Shown piece by piece: positions 54,520 through 64,000 of a DNA stretch of 64,000 bases. This stretch comes from Rhizopus sp. PT2906 (Eukaryota; Mucoromycota; Mucoromycetes; Mucorales; Rhizopodaceae). Numbering within the stretch: position 1 is the stretch's first letter; each line of letters opens with the position of its first letter. Under the pieces are notes generated by a model. The model made no database searches, was not told where the DNA came from, and saw nothing but the letters and a program-made list of their open reading frames with translations. The stretch covers positions 62,001 through 126,000 of the forward strand of contig JAMYHX010000026.1 in assembly GCA_025529335.1 (NCBI GenBank). The letters are read 5' to 3'. Made by a program: the position numbers and the translations under genes.

Positions 54520-56157
54520 GACTGATGAGTTGAGAAAAAGGCAAGTTAATTTAACTGTTGTTTAAAAGTAAAAATGCTTGTAGGATAAGAATGTGAATTT
54601 TTTGGATCAAGGAACTTGATGTGGTAAGAATGACTGACATTCGAGATGGTGGTGGTACATGCTTATACTTTCTTTAATCCATCCATCCGTTCATTCATCC
54701 ATTCATCCACTGCAATCCTTTGGCATCCAAGGTGTACAATTCACATTCATTCCTCACTTGTTGTAATTTACCTAAAATGTATGTGCAGTTAAAGAGAAGG
54801 GATCTGGAATATCAAGACTTGTCTTTGATACAATGCTTGCTGGTTGTCTGTGTCTGTGTGTTGTGAGAGGTGTAAAATGGAGTGTGTTTAGGGAACTGGA
54901 CAAATAATGTTGAAGTGAGGTGTCACAAAGGGCTTCATGCTTAAAGTGAAGTAAGAGAAATAATAGCAGTTATTTTTTTGGTACATTTGGTATATTGAGA
55001 TGATATGAGGAAGGACTGATTGTAATTATGTATAAAAAATTACACATAGTACAAGTAGTATGCACATATTTGGCAGAAAGAGATGTCGCGCTGGCCTGTT
55101 GCTTTTTCGGATAAATTGTATTATAAAAGCTGTAAAATGAAATTTTACTTTATGAAAAAACTGTATAGCGTTAGTTGGTGTAAGAAGCTTACGACAATGT
55201 GTTTATTTATAAGGTTTAAAAGGTTAACAAAGTATTAGGTATGAAATGAATATAATATGTACTAAATCAATAAGACTATTTATGATCTTCGTTATTTGTC
55301 AATAAAGTCTATGATCTTACTTTTGGTTCTAATGAGATGCTATCTATCATTTCTTGCTTTATTTCAATAGATGCCCAGAATATCTTTTTATCCTCTCAGG
55401 AGCATCTTCTAGCGTCTTGGTTTTATCCAAGATGTTTTAATACCCTTCCTTCAATCTGTTTATGCTGGTTTGCTGGTGTCTTTTCCAATTGTAGAAGTTG
55501 CGAAAACACCAGTTTGTAGCACTGCAAATACAGAAAACTGGGCTTATTCTTTTATTTCACTTAGGGAATGTCCAACATCGTACTTTCTGAACACTAGATC
55601 GCATCGATCCCCGTGTTATATTCAGCTTTAGATTGAAATAAAGCAGCTAAGTCGACGACATGCGATTTAGATTCTTTATAAAAAGAAAGAAGTATTAATA
55701 AAATAAGACGTGTGTACATTTTATAAGGAATATTCATGCTGTCAACATGATTTAGTGTGGTTATTGTAAATATAAGCTATTCTTACCAGGTGCGATAGAG
55801 AATAGTAGAATGTATGATCTAGAATTAGATTACTTCATCAAACGCGTCATATCCTCCTTAGTCGATTAACTCTGCAATACAAAAACAAGGCATAACTTTC
55901 CTCAAATAAGTGAATAAATTTTGATTTACACAAACGAATCCTTCTGTCAAACTTGATCGTTTTAAATCATGAACGAAAGCACAATTTCAAGCAACATCCA
56001 AAAGTATTTCATAATCTAATATTGCTCATAGTGATTCTAAAGCTCTTTTTAAGTGATTTAATAAAAGAAGAGGAAGATGTTGTTGATATTGTTTGAAAAA
56101 GGAAATATCAAAGGGAAAATCACACACACATTAATGAATAAGGAAAATGGTTTTTTA
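54520..56157. other. long upstream region of RPL15 and 3' flank of the MIT gene
   Basis: 1.6 kb with no supported gene. A tetranucleotide-type stretch (CATC/CATT units, about 54679-54712) lies 160-190 bases upstream of the RPL15 ATG. An open frame at 55337-55519 has no recognisable content. An upstream non-coding exon of RPL15 is possible but not shown. Confidence 0.55.
54679..54712. repeat. CATC/CATT tetranucleotide repeat
   Basis: About eight CATC, CGTT or CATT units (plus strand), upstream of RPL15. Simple sequence. Confidence 0.6.
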
Positions 56158-57168
56158 TTACTGTACACATGCATTCAAGGGTGCATCCTGTGACTCATCT
56201 GCATCTGTTTGATTGTATGCAGCACTTGCTTTTAATAAGGCCGTGCATCCAGTATAAAACAATTCTGCAAAAAATTGATGCACTTCATAGTGTTCATCAA
56301 GCTCAATAGCCTTTGCAATTCCATTTTGAGTGATGCTGATAGCTCTTTCTCTAAGAGAACATGTTTCATCTACTTTCAATAGTCCAATCTTTGCCACTTG
56401 CACAACTCTGGAGATTAAACCTAAGTAAACAAATAATAAATATTTACATCCCCAAAAACAACGACCCTTTTCTTACTTACTTGGAAGTGGACTCTTTTTG
56501 AGAGCAATAGCACTTTTTATAGCAGCTTGAATGATTAATTCAGAAAGACCACCTAGGGCTTCTTCTCTTTGCTCAGGTGTTAGTTTCTTTTTCTTGGGCG
56601 TTTCTTCCAAGTCAGGTATGACAAGATGATTTCTTTGCTTGAACTCTGCTAGTTTTCTTTCTAATGTACTTTTAATTAAAGGATCAGAATCCGCTTTTTA
56701 TATATTATTAGTGAGATGTAATAGATATAAAGTAAGTAATAACTCACTTGGTAATGAAGCAAGTATCTTATCAAGTCCCATCATGTATAGATTTATTGAT
56801 ATTTCCTGATTTTTCATATCGTGATTATTTACTTCCGTAGCCATTTTGATGAGTGAAATGCCTTCTTCTAGTTGACTTTTATCCAGCATACATTCACTCT
56901 CATCGTCTTCTTTTACTGTATCTATTACTTCATGATGATCACTACTGCTACTACTGAAGCTAGCTTTTTTCCATACATAGTCTGATATTTGTGATAGGGT
57001 TGATGGAGAGTTGGAAATGGCTTTTTCATAAGAAGGTGGAGGTTGATCGGGAGTACAAACTTTTTCATTGTTACTTTTAAAATACCAGTTAGAGGCTTGT
57101 CCTATTGGACTTCCAACAACAGGTATCTTTTCAGCACTATTTAATACGTAAGAGACAAAGGAACTCAT
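56158..57168 (-). CDS. MIT-domain protein of unknown function
   Basis: Exons (minus) 56748-57168, 56481-56693 and 56158-56420, giving 298 residues. Residues about 90-165 look like a three-helix MIT domain (LEEGISLIKMATEVNN, ISINLYMMGLDKILASLP, SDPLIKSTLERKLAEFKQRN). Such domains bind tails of ESCRT-III proteins. The N-terminus contains PPPSYEKA, a PPxY-type site that could recruit WW-domain ubiquitin ligases. The C-terminal part is helical (EEALGGLSELIIQAAIKSAI and AIELDEHYEVHQFFAELFYT), with no family I can name. Endosome or membrane-repair work is inferred from the MIT domain. It is not spartin-like by any region I recognise. Confidence 0.75.
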
Positions 57169-57819
57169 GTGGTAAAGAAAGAAAGAAAAGGGGGGAAATA
57201 AGCCAAAAAAAGGTACAAAAATATACAGCTGTACACACGTGAGAAAACAAATTAGGATTTTCATTTTTGCGGGTAATTATTACATTATAGCATATTCTGT
57301 GTTTTAATGAACAAGACTATCATGTATCAGTAAAAAAGAATGAATATAAAACATATATATATATATATATATATATTATGATAGGTTTCTCTTTCTCTTG
57401 CTCTGCCTATTTGTATATTAAAGTGTGCTATTTACAGTTACAGATCATAAAGGCACAAAAAAAAAGGGTTCTTGCATAAAAATAAAATTTCCGGCTCGGA
57501 ATTTTCAATCACCGAAAGCAGTTGGTTCTCAAGAATATACCAAATGACGCTTGCCACAAAGACAATCCTTCCTTTCAACCAACCAGTACGTATCATATAA
57601 CTAGGTTGCATAAGAATACATCAAAAGGAATAAAGCTCACTACAAGATCAATCCATCCGAACAAGAGACGATTAAGCGTTGATATGTAACGTGGATACAG
57701 AGATGAGCTGTGTTGATGAACTTGTGCAATCTATTTTCGAAATGTGACATTTTACTAATCATTTCTTGTCTTATTCAACAATTTACACTCATTGTACTCG
57801 AACAGTCTGTTGAACAACA
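57169..57819. other. divergent promoter region, MIT gene and RPL17
   Basis: Contains an AT dinucleotide run and, at 57544-57585, a short ATG frame (MTLATKTILPFNQP) followed by a GTACGT donor and an AAG acceptor near 57635; it could be a tiny spliced gene of about 32 codons, but no homologue is known to me. The RPL17 promoter lies in the last 150 bases. Confidence 0.4.
57353..57378. repeat. AT microsatellite
   Basis: About 13 AT units in the divergent promoter region between the MIT-domain gene and RPL17. Confidence 0.8.
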
Positions 57820-58551
57820 ATGGTCAGATACGCTGCTACTCCAGCCAACCAAGCTAAGGGTAAATTCTTTTGTTTTTTTTTTCGTATTCAATGGCACTAA
57901 AACGACTTTTGATACATTAGCCGCCAAGTCCAGAGGTTCCTATCTCCGTGTTCACGTAAGTTTGAACAATACAAATGAAATCGTTTTACCAACTCTCTTT
58001 TTATATAGTTCAAAAACACCCACGAAGTTGCTGTCGCTATCCAAGGCATGAAGTTGAGCAAGGCTTATGCTTACCTCAACAATGTCAAGGAACACAAGCA
58101 ATGTATTCCTTTCCGTAGATTCAACGGTGGTGTCGGTCGTACTGCTCAAGCCAAGGAATTCGGTGCTACTCAAGGTCGTTGGCCCGTCAAGTCCGTCAAG
58201 TTCATTCTTGACCTTTTGAAGAACGCCGAAAGCAACGCTGAGGTAAGATAATAATCAATGTGCGAGGAAGAGATACTTACTTATTTATAGGCCAAGGGTT
58301 TGAACGTTGAAGAACTCTTCATCTCCAGCGTCATTGTCAACCAAGCTCCCAAGCACCGTCGTCGTACCTACCGTGCTCACGGTAGAATCAACCCCTTCAT
58401 GTCTTCTCCTTCTCACATTGAAGTCATTCTTACTGAAAAGGAAGAAGCTGTTCCTCGTGCTACTGACAAGAAGGTTGTCAAGCTCAACGCTCGTCAATTA
58501 GCTCGTAATGCCCGTCTCTTGGCTGGAAAGACTCGTCCTGTTAAAGCTTAA
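57820..58551 (+). CDS. RPL17: 60S ribosomal protein uL22 (L17)
   Basis: Exons 57820-57859, 57921-57955 (35 bases), 58009-58242 and 58291-58551, giving 189 residues. MVRYAATPANQAKAAKSRGS starts the protein; LRVHFKNTHEVAVAIQGMKL, CIPFRRFNGGVGRTAQAKEF, GRWPVKSVKFILDLLKNAES and APKHRRRTYRAHGRINPFMS are conserved uL22 blocks. The protein lines the peptide exit tunnel. The three small introns all sit in the first half, as is common for ribosomal protein genes of fungi. Its coding region is richer in preferred codons than the neighbours. Confidence 0.97.
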
Positions 58552-58695
58552 AGAATAAACAAAAATAAATGAACCTCTTCATAAATTTAACGTGTGAATG
58601 CGAATCGGTGTTATGTTTTTATTAATGTGATACAAGGAACTCTGTTGTCTAGGAAATAGACTGATTGAAAATTTTTATACCTTCTTCTTTATAAA

Positions 58696-61573
58696 ATGAC
58701 TGAAGTAACCTTACCTGCTGAGGAGAAAGACCGTACATCTGTTGATGACTTGTCAAAAACGAAAGAGGACAAGAATGATGATGGCACAAGCTCAAGCGAT
58801 GAGGACACTAAGGAATCTTCAAAGGAACTAGGATTGGTCATCAGTGCTTTACAGTCTACTGTAAATCAAAAGAAACAAACTAAAGCTCCCCAAGTAGAAC
58901 CTGAAGGAGAAGAACCAACCGAAGACCTTCGCAGTCTAACGGTTGAAGATAGTGAAAGCGACGCTAAGAATAGTATGGAAGATAATAACTCTATATCCAC
59001 TTTGGCTACCTCAAAAGAAGAAGAAGAGGAAGAAGAAGAAAAAGAAAAAGAGGAAGAGAAAGTACCTATTCCCCAAACATTCGAAGAAATAGTCCAGGAT
59101 ATTGTTCCTCCAACACCTGGTATACCCCCTGAGAGACAAAGCTTAGATTTTGGCGCAAATGATGATGTTGCGGATATTGATGGTCATAGTGCAAACCTCA
59201 TAGCTCTAAACAAGATTAATGCAAAGGAAATCAAGGCAAATACGCTTTCACCACGAGACCAAGAGAGAGCAGGTAAAAAATGATAATTCTTTATTGACAT
59301 CTTGTTCACCCCTTTTTTTTCTATCAGATGAACCTGTCCTTCGAGCAGTGCGTCATTTATTTAACAATCGTTTTATGAAAGCAAAGAAACTCTTTGAACA
59401 GCAAGCTGAGCAGTAAGATCCCAAGTAAACATAATAGTGACATATTCCAGAGGTTATACTGAAGCATCCTTTTAAAGTGATCCATTATCCGCTTTAGGTT
59501 TAGGCTCCATGGCATTCTTAAAAGGTAATTTTGAAATCAGCTGATCAAAGGCCAATCCGATATCAACGCATATTCTATAGCTGTCATGACGACGGACGAT
59601 TCGATGACAAAGAACGCTATTGATGTTTTGACGACGACGTACAGCATTGCCAGTGCCCAAATCGACGCTGCAACAAAAAAGAATATAGGCAACTCTGTAT
59701 ATCAAGCAATGACTTCTTACTACAACTACATCAAATTTTCTCGTGTATCAGGAGGCTTACCTTCAAGTCCCAAACCGGCAACACTCAAGTCGATCAAAAA
59801 GGAGAATATCACATTTATCCCTAATGGGGTATTGAGAGCTCATGTTGCAAAAGCCGAATGCTGTCTTCAAATTGCCATCTTGCAGTTGCTTCAGGAAAAC
59901 GTAATGGGTTATATAAAGTGCGGAATGAATTTGCGAAGAGGTATACATACATATATAGAGGGGAATAATGGCTGACATGACTATTCATAGCTTATGCAAG
60001 CTATAGTTTGGTTTGGCAAGAATATAAACGTATGGGTCAGGTTTATAATGAGTTTATCGATCGTGATACCATTTCTGGAATACAATTTGGGTAACTAAGG
60101 GGAATATGAAAAAGTCAAGCTAGAGAGCTAAATGATTTCCTTGTATAGTATTGGCGCAGTTCATCTCGTTCTTTCTACTCTCCCTCAAAAGATCCTTCGA
60201 GTCGTATCAGCTTTTGGTTGGAAAGCTGATAAACATCTTGGCTTTGCCTTGTTGAAGCTCTGTCTGGAAGACAGAAGGATCCGTTCACCTATGTCATCGC
60301 TTATGTAAGTGTATGATAGTTATTTATATCATGTATTAATCTTTTTCTTTTCAAGGCTCTTAGCTTATTATACTGTTCTTACATCACTATGCCCACAGAT
60401 GTTGTCTGATGAATATACACAGCCTGCGATTGAGGTAGAAAAAAAAAAGTTATGGTTACAGGACATGGACTGATTAGACTTTTTGTATAGACCCTATTGG
60501 ATGCTCAGAGCACTTACCCAAATTCTGCATTCTTCCTCTATTTTGCTGGTCGCACGTCTCGTCTTGCACGCAATCTAACACTTTCTTCACAATCATTCAC
60601 ATATGCTATAGAAATTAGCAAAAGCGAATGGGCCGAAGTAGAAGTCTTGCATATTTGTAATTATGAGATTGCATTCAATCATATGATGGAACATAATTGG
60701 GAAGAGGCTGCCAAGATATATGATATGTTATACAAAGACAGGTACTGGTCTCCAGCCATCTTCCGTTATTTGGTAGGCGCATGCTTGGACATGACTGGTA
60801 ATCGAACGGATGCGATATTAGCCTATGCAGAAGTTCCTCAGCTCGCTGGCGCCAAATCACACAGTACAGCACTGATTGAAAAATATGTACAGCGTAAAGT
60901 GAACAATTTCCAGGATACGGGCTATCAAGATATGGACATGTCTCTCTGTGCTTTGGAATTCCTTTACATCTTTACTGGCTTTGATTTCATGTCGGATGAG
61001 TCAATGCAAAAGTCATTAGAGGCAACGGATAAGGCACTGAACAGCATTGCAGAAGCAGAAAAGACGGAATTCGGCATCCGTGTGAAGGAGCTATTACCGG
61101 ACACACCTCCACCACAATACTTTGATCAGCGCGGTGTTTTGCTTCTTCTCAAATCTGCTTTATTCAATGCAATGGGCCGTTATAAAGATACCATCATTCA
61201 TCTCAACTGGATTATTGATCACAAGGACAACATCGTGTACGACAAATGGGTCGTTCCCTTCGCCTTTTGGGAAGCAGGCGTTACTGCATGGGGAATGGGC
61301 AACAAGATAAGAGCTCGATCCTTCTGGGAAACAGCCTTGAAATTCTCCAAATATGATTTTGAGTATCGATTAGCTATGCGCGTCAATTTGGCAATTACCA
61401 AAGCAGAAGAACTTGGTGTACCAAAGCCTCAGGATCCTGATCCAGCCAAACGTTATAATGCCCTCAAGAAAGAAAAGAAACATTCTGGTGACTCTATTCA
61501 AAACCAACAAAGTTCAGATGAATCATCTGTTCGATTGAGCATGTCGGATAACCAAGTAGAGGCGTCATCATAA
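58696..61573 (+). CDS. TTC39/IML2-family TPR protein
   Basis: Eight exons: 58696-59272, 59328-59412, 59478-59524, 59581-59940, 59991-60090, 60149-60304, 60356-60434 and 60491-61573, giving 828 residues. The first 190 residues are acidic, Ser/Glu-rich and disordered, with a long EEE/KEKEEE run. Then LRAVRHLFNNRFMKAKKLFE, DPLSALGLGSMAFLKAVMTT and GAVHLVLSTLPQKILRVVSA, and TPR-like helices (LFNAMGRYKDTIIHLNWIID) to the end, as in the TTC39 family and yeast Iml2, which sits on mitochondria and helps clear protein inclusions through lipid droplets. The exon 3 acceptor is the weakest point: an earlier AG would put an in-frame TAA in the message, so TTTTAAAG is chosen. Confidence 0.85.
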
Positions 61574-62119
61574 AACTCTTGTATAAATATTCTTTCTGTA
61601 ATAAAGTTAGTGTCGATATTCATCACGCGCACCTTCTTTGCATTACTGGAAATGCATTGTAACACAGACCTGATATGTCATTGACTTTGGGGAAAAGTGG
61701 CGTTTGTTGTTTAGTCAAGCAAAAGGGGAAGGAAATGATTATTTGGCCCTATCTATTTGATTTTGGATGACATAAGTGAAGCATCCTTGACATCAATATG
61801 ATTCCAAGTAGTTGAAGATTCGAGAGAAAATGAATAGAACAAGCTTTGATGAGTATAAATGAGCTTTGAAATATCTGGACAAGATCGAGTAAGGTGATTT
61901 TAATAAAAAGTAAAGCTTAGTCTTCCAGCTCGAGAAGAAATAAGGCAGGATATCAATATTGTTAATATAAAAAATGACCTTCCCCTTCTTTTGGCATTTT
62001 TTTTTATCTGAATTTTAAGTTTATAAACGATACAAGAATCGGGAAGCATATTTTTCCTTTTTCTTTTTTTCCCTCTCTTTCTTTTTATTGACGCGTTAAT
62101 TGTGTAAATTATTGAATAA
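61574..62119. other. intergenic before CDC55
   Basis: About 550 bases. A T-rich tract at 62000-62090 on the plus strand precedes the CDC55 ATG. A minus-strand open frame here (61900-62148) is low-complexity and not a gene. Confidence 0.55.
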
Positions 62120-63870
62120 ATGCAAGCTGTTCCAACATCAACAAACAACGAAAATAAATGGAGATTTGCTCAATGCTTTGGAGACAAGGGAGAATCAGAC
62201 GACATTACAGAAGGTACACAAAAGAGAAAAAATAGACACACAGAATGATTATAAACTTAATTTACCTTTGTAGCTGATATTATCTCTGCTGTTGAATTTG
62301 ACCACACAGGAGACTACCTTGCAACAGGTGACAAAGGTGGTAGAGTGGTCTTGTTTGAACGTAACGAGAATGTGAGTACACTAGTCTGAATAAAACAGTT
62401 CTTGACTCTTTTACCCACCGTAGAAAAAAGGCTGTGAATATCGGTTTCACACAGAATTTCAATCCCACGAGCCAGAGTTTGATTATTTGAAGAGCTTGGA
62501 AATTGAAGAAAAGATCAATCAGATCAAATGGTGTAAAAGGCAAAACTCTGCTCACTTTTTACTGTCAACGAATGGTAAACATGATATAGAAAGATGACTA
62601 TGAACTTACTATTTCTCAAGATAAAACCATCAAACTTTGGAAAGTATACGAGCGAAGCCTTAGGGTGATTAGTGAATCAACCATGATCACCGAAAAGCCT
62701 AAGCTGAGTCTACCCAAAATGAGTTACCAAGATACTATTGTCGCTGCTATTCCACGACGAATCTATGCAAATGGTAACTAGGACGGAGTATGAAAGTGGC
62801 ATGATATTTAACCATATTTTTTGTAGCTCATGCTTACCATATTAATTCGATTTCTGTCAATTCTGACAGTGAAACATACATTTCTGCTGACGATTTAAGA
62901 ATCAATTTATGGAATTTGGATATTTCTGATCAAAGCTTTAGTAAGTAAAGGATCATCTTTTTGTAGACAAGCCCTTATTCTAGTCTAGACATTGTTGATA
63001 TCAAACCAGCAAATATGGAAGAGCTCACTGAAGTGATCACCTCTGCTGAATTTCATCCACAACACTGTAATTTATTCATATATAGTAGCAGTAAGGGAAC
63101 CATTAAATTAGCGGACATGAGAGAATCCGCTCTATGCGATCAAAATGCAAAGGGTAAAGAAAAAAATATATATAAAGTACCTCTACGCCCCCGGACTCAT
63201 CGCGGCGCATAGTCTTTGAGGAGGCTGAAGACCCATCCAGCAGATCGTTTTTCTCGGAAATCATATCTTCAATTTCTGATGCGAAATTTAGTAATGATGG
63301 AAGATATATTATATCTCGAGACTATTTAACGCTAAAAATTTGGGATGTCAATATGGAAAAGAAGCCTTTGCGAACCATCAATATTCATGATAATCTAAGA
63401 TCCAAATTATGCGACTTGTATGAAAACGATTGTATATTTGACAAGTTTGAATGCTCATTTAGTGGTGACGGAAAGTATGTGATGTATGGATGATTATGTA
63501 TGCATAACTTACTGTATCCCTAGCAACCTGATGACTGGTTCCTATAGCAACAATATTCATATATTTGGACGTAATGATGATAGTGAAGTGGTGCTACAAG
63601 CTGACAAGAGTGTGTTTAAATCCAAAAAGTTGGGTGGTGCAAAGGCTATGAACAACCGTACTATTATCGGTCAGACAAGGGCTACGCGTCGTGAGGCAAG
63701 TGATTATATGGATTATAATAAGAAGATACTACACGCTTCTTATCATCCAAGAGAAAATACCATCGCTGTTGCTGCTACTAATAATCTCTTTATTTTCACG
63801 TAAGTGTTGTTGAATATTAGCTTTATTTAATACTAACTCTATTTTTATTAATTTACATAGTGAACAATAA
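62120..63870 (+). CDS. CDC55: PP2A regulatory subunit B55
   Basis: Nine exons: 62120-62213, 62274-62371, 62424-62574, 62621-62773, 62827-62940, 62989-63153, 63213-63474, 63524-63799 and 63861-63870, giving 440 residues. The seven-blade WD protein starts with ISAVEFDHTGDYLATGDKGG and RVVLFER, then HEPEFDYLKSLEIEEKINQI, NSAHFLLSTNDKTIKLWKVY, NSISVNSDSETYISADDLRI, EFHPQHCNLFIYSSSKGTIK, SDAKFSNDGRYIISRDYLTL and HASYHPRENTIAVAATNNLF. These are the B55/PPP2R2/Cdc55 signatures. It directs PP2A to substrates in mitotic exit and cell polarity. The last exon is just ten bases (final codons Glu-Gln-stop). Introns are 48-61 bases. It ends 130 bases before the window edge. Confidence 0.96.
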
Positions 63871-64000
63871 ATTCACTTGAGCATTTTATTTGCATATTAA
63901 ACAATTTTAAATTCGAAATATAGTCTTCTTTTTTAAGAAAACAGGTGTATATGTATGTAATATTAAGAAAGGGGGGATACTGAATGCTTTCTAAAAAGAG
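63871..64000. other. 3' flank of CDC55
   Basis: AT-rich trailer with a G-run near 63973. Nothing further seen. Confidence 0.6.

Noticed and set aside
53986..54525. Long plus-strand open frame (179 codons) opposite RPL15
   Set aside because: It is the antisense shadow of the strongly codon-biased RPL15 exon; its composition (Val/Leu/Thr/Gly repeats) has no domain, and RPL15 itself is unmistakable.
1..64000. CRISPR array, bacterial operon or prophage content
   Set aside because: No regularly spaced repeats; genes have spliceosomal introns and eukaryotic products throughout, so the sequence is nuclear and fungal.

Overview
The window looks like nuclear DNA of an early-diverging filamentous fungus, most likely Mucoromycota, order Mucorales. 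The DNA is AT-rich. Most genes are broken by many short GT-AG introns of about 45-85 bases, and leaders are pyrimidine-rich just before ATG. The proteins are eukaryotic and fungal (TYW1 with a cysteine-pair N-terminus, Zap1-like zinc fingers, NoxR, PX-domain AGC kinase). No species is claimed. All splice models were built by hand; every complete multi-exon model sums to a multiple of three.

Layout. 1-2.7 kb: 3' end of an MFS sugar transporter (+), convergent with a PKA catalytic subunit (-). 4.4-6.2 kb: SAM methyltransferase (+) and a secreted cysteine-containing protein (-). 7.3-12.7 kb: complex I 51-kDa subunit and M1 aminopeptidase (+). 12.8-15.5 kb: Pom33/TMEM33-like membrane protein and a four-finger C2H2 protein (-). 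15.5-22.5 kb: gene-poor and full of decayed coding sequence and transposon relics. 22.6-31.5 kb: HIBCH-like hydrolase, DPH4, mitochondrial GGQ rescue factor, an unknown basic protein, SEC18/NSF and a Yippee protein (+). 31.5-33 kb: glycerol kinase (-), overlapping Yippee tail to tail. 33-36.9 kb: repeats and a broken gene. 36.9-40.1 kb: monoacylglycerol lipase and UBC6 (+), then a Zap1-like regulator (-) whose stop codon abuts that of UBC6. 41.8-46.7 kb: a secreted protein, NoxR and a PX-AGC kinase (-). 46.7-49 kb: relics. 49-52.3 kb: TMEM164-like (+) and TYW1 (-). 53-54.5 kb: relics, then RPL15 (-). 56.2-63.9 kb: MIT-domain protein (-), RPL17, TTC39/IML2-like protein and the PP2A B55 subunit (+).

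The genes are mostly unrelated housekeeping and signalling genes, not one pathway. Two zinc-finger regulators, two AGC kinases, a PP2A regulatory subunit and NoxR give a signalling flavour. Three neighbouring genes (HIBCH-like, DPH4, MTRFR-like) touch mitochondrial metabolism or translation.

The most notable items are a 3-base microexon in the complex I gene, two convergent gene pairs with a 6-base overlap and a 0-base gap at their stop codons, a GC-AG intron, a four-copy non-autonomous inverted-repeat element, several decayed copies of unnamed multi-copy coding families, and an AGC kinase with Asp in place of the hydrophobic-motif phosphosite.
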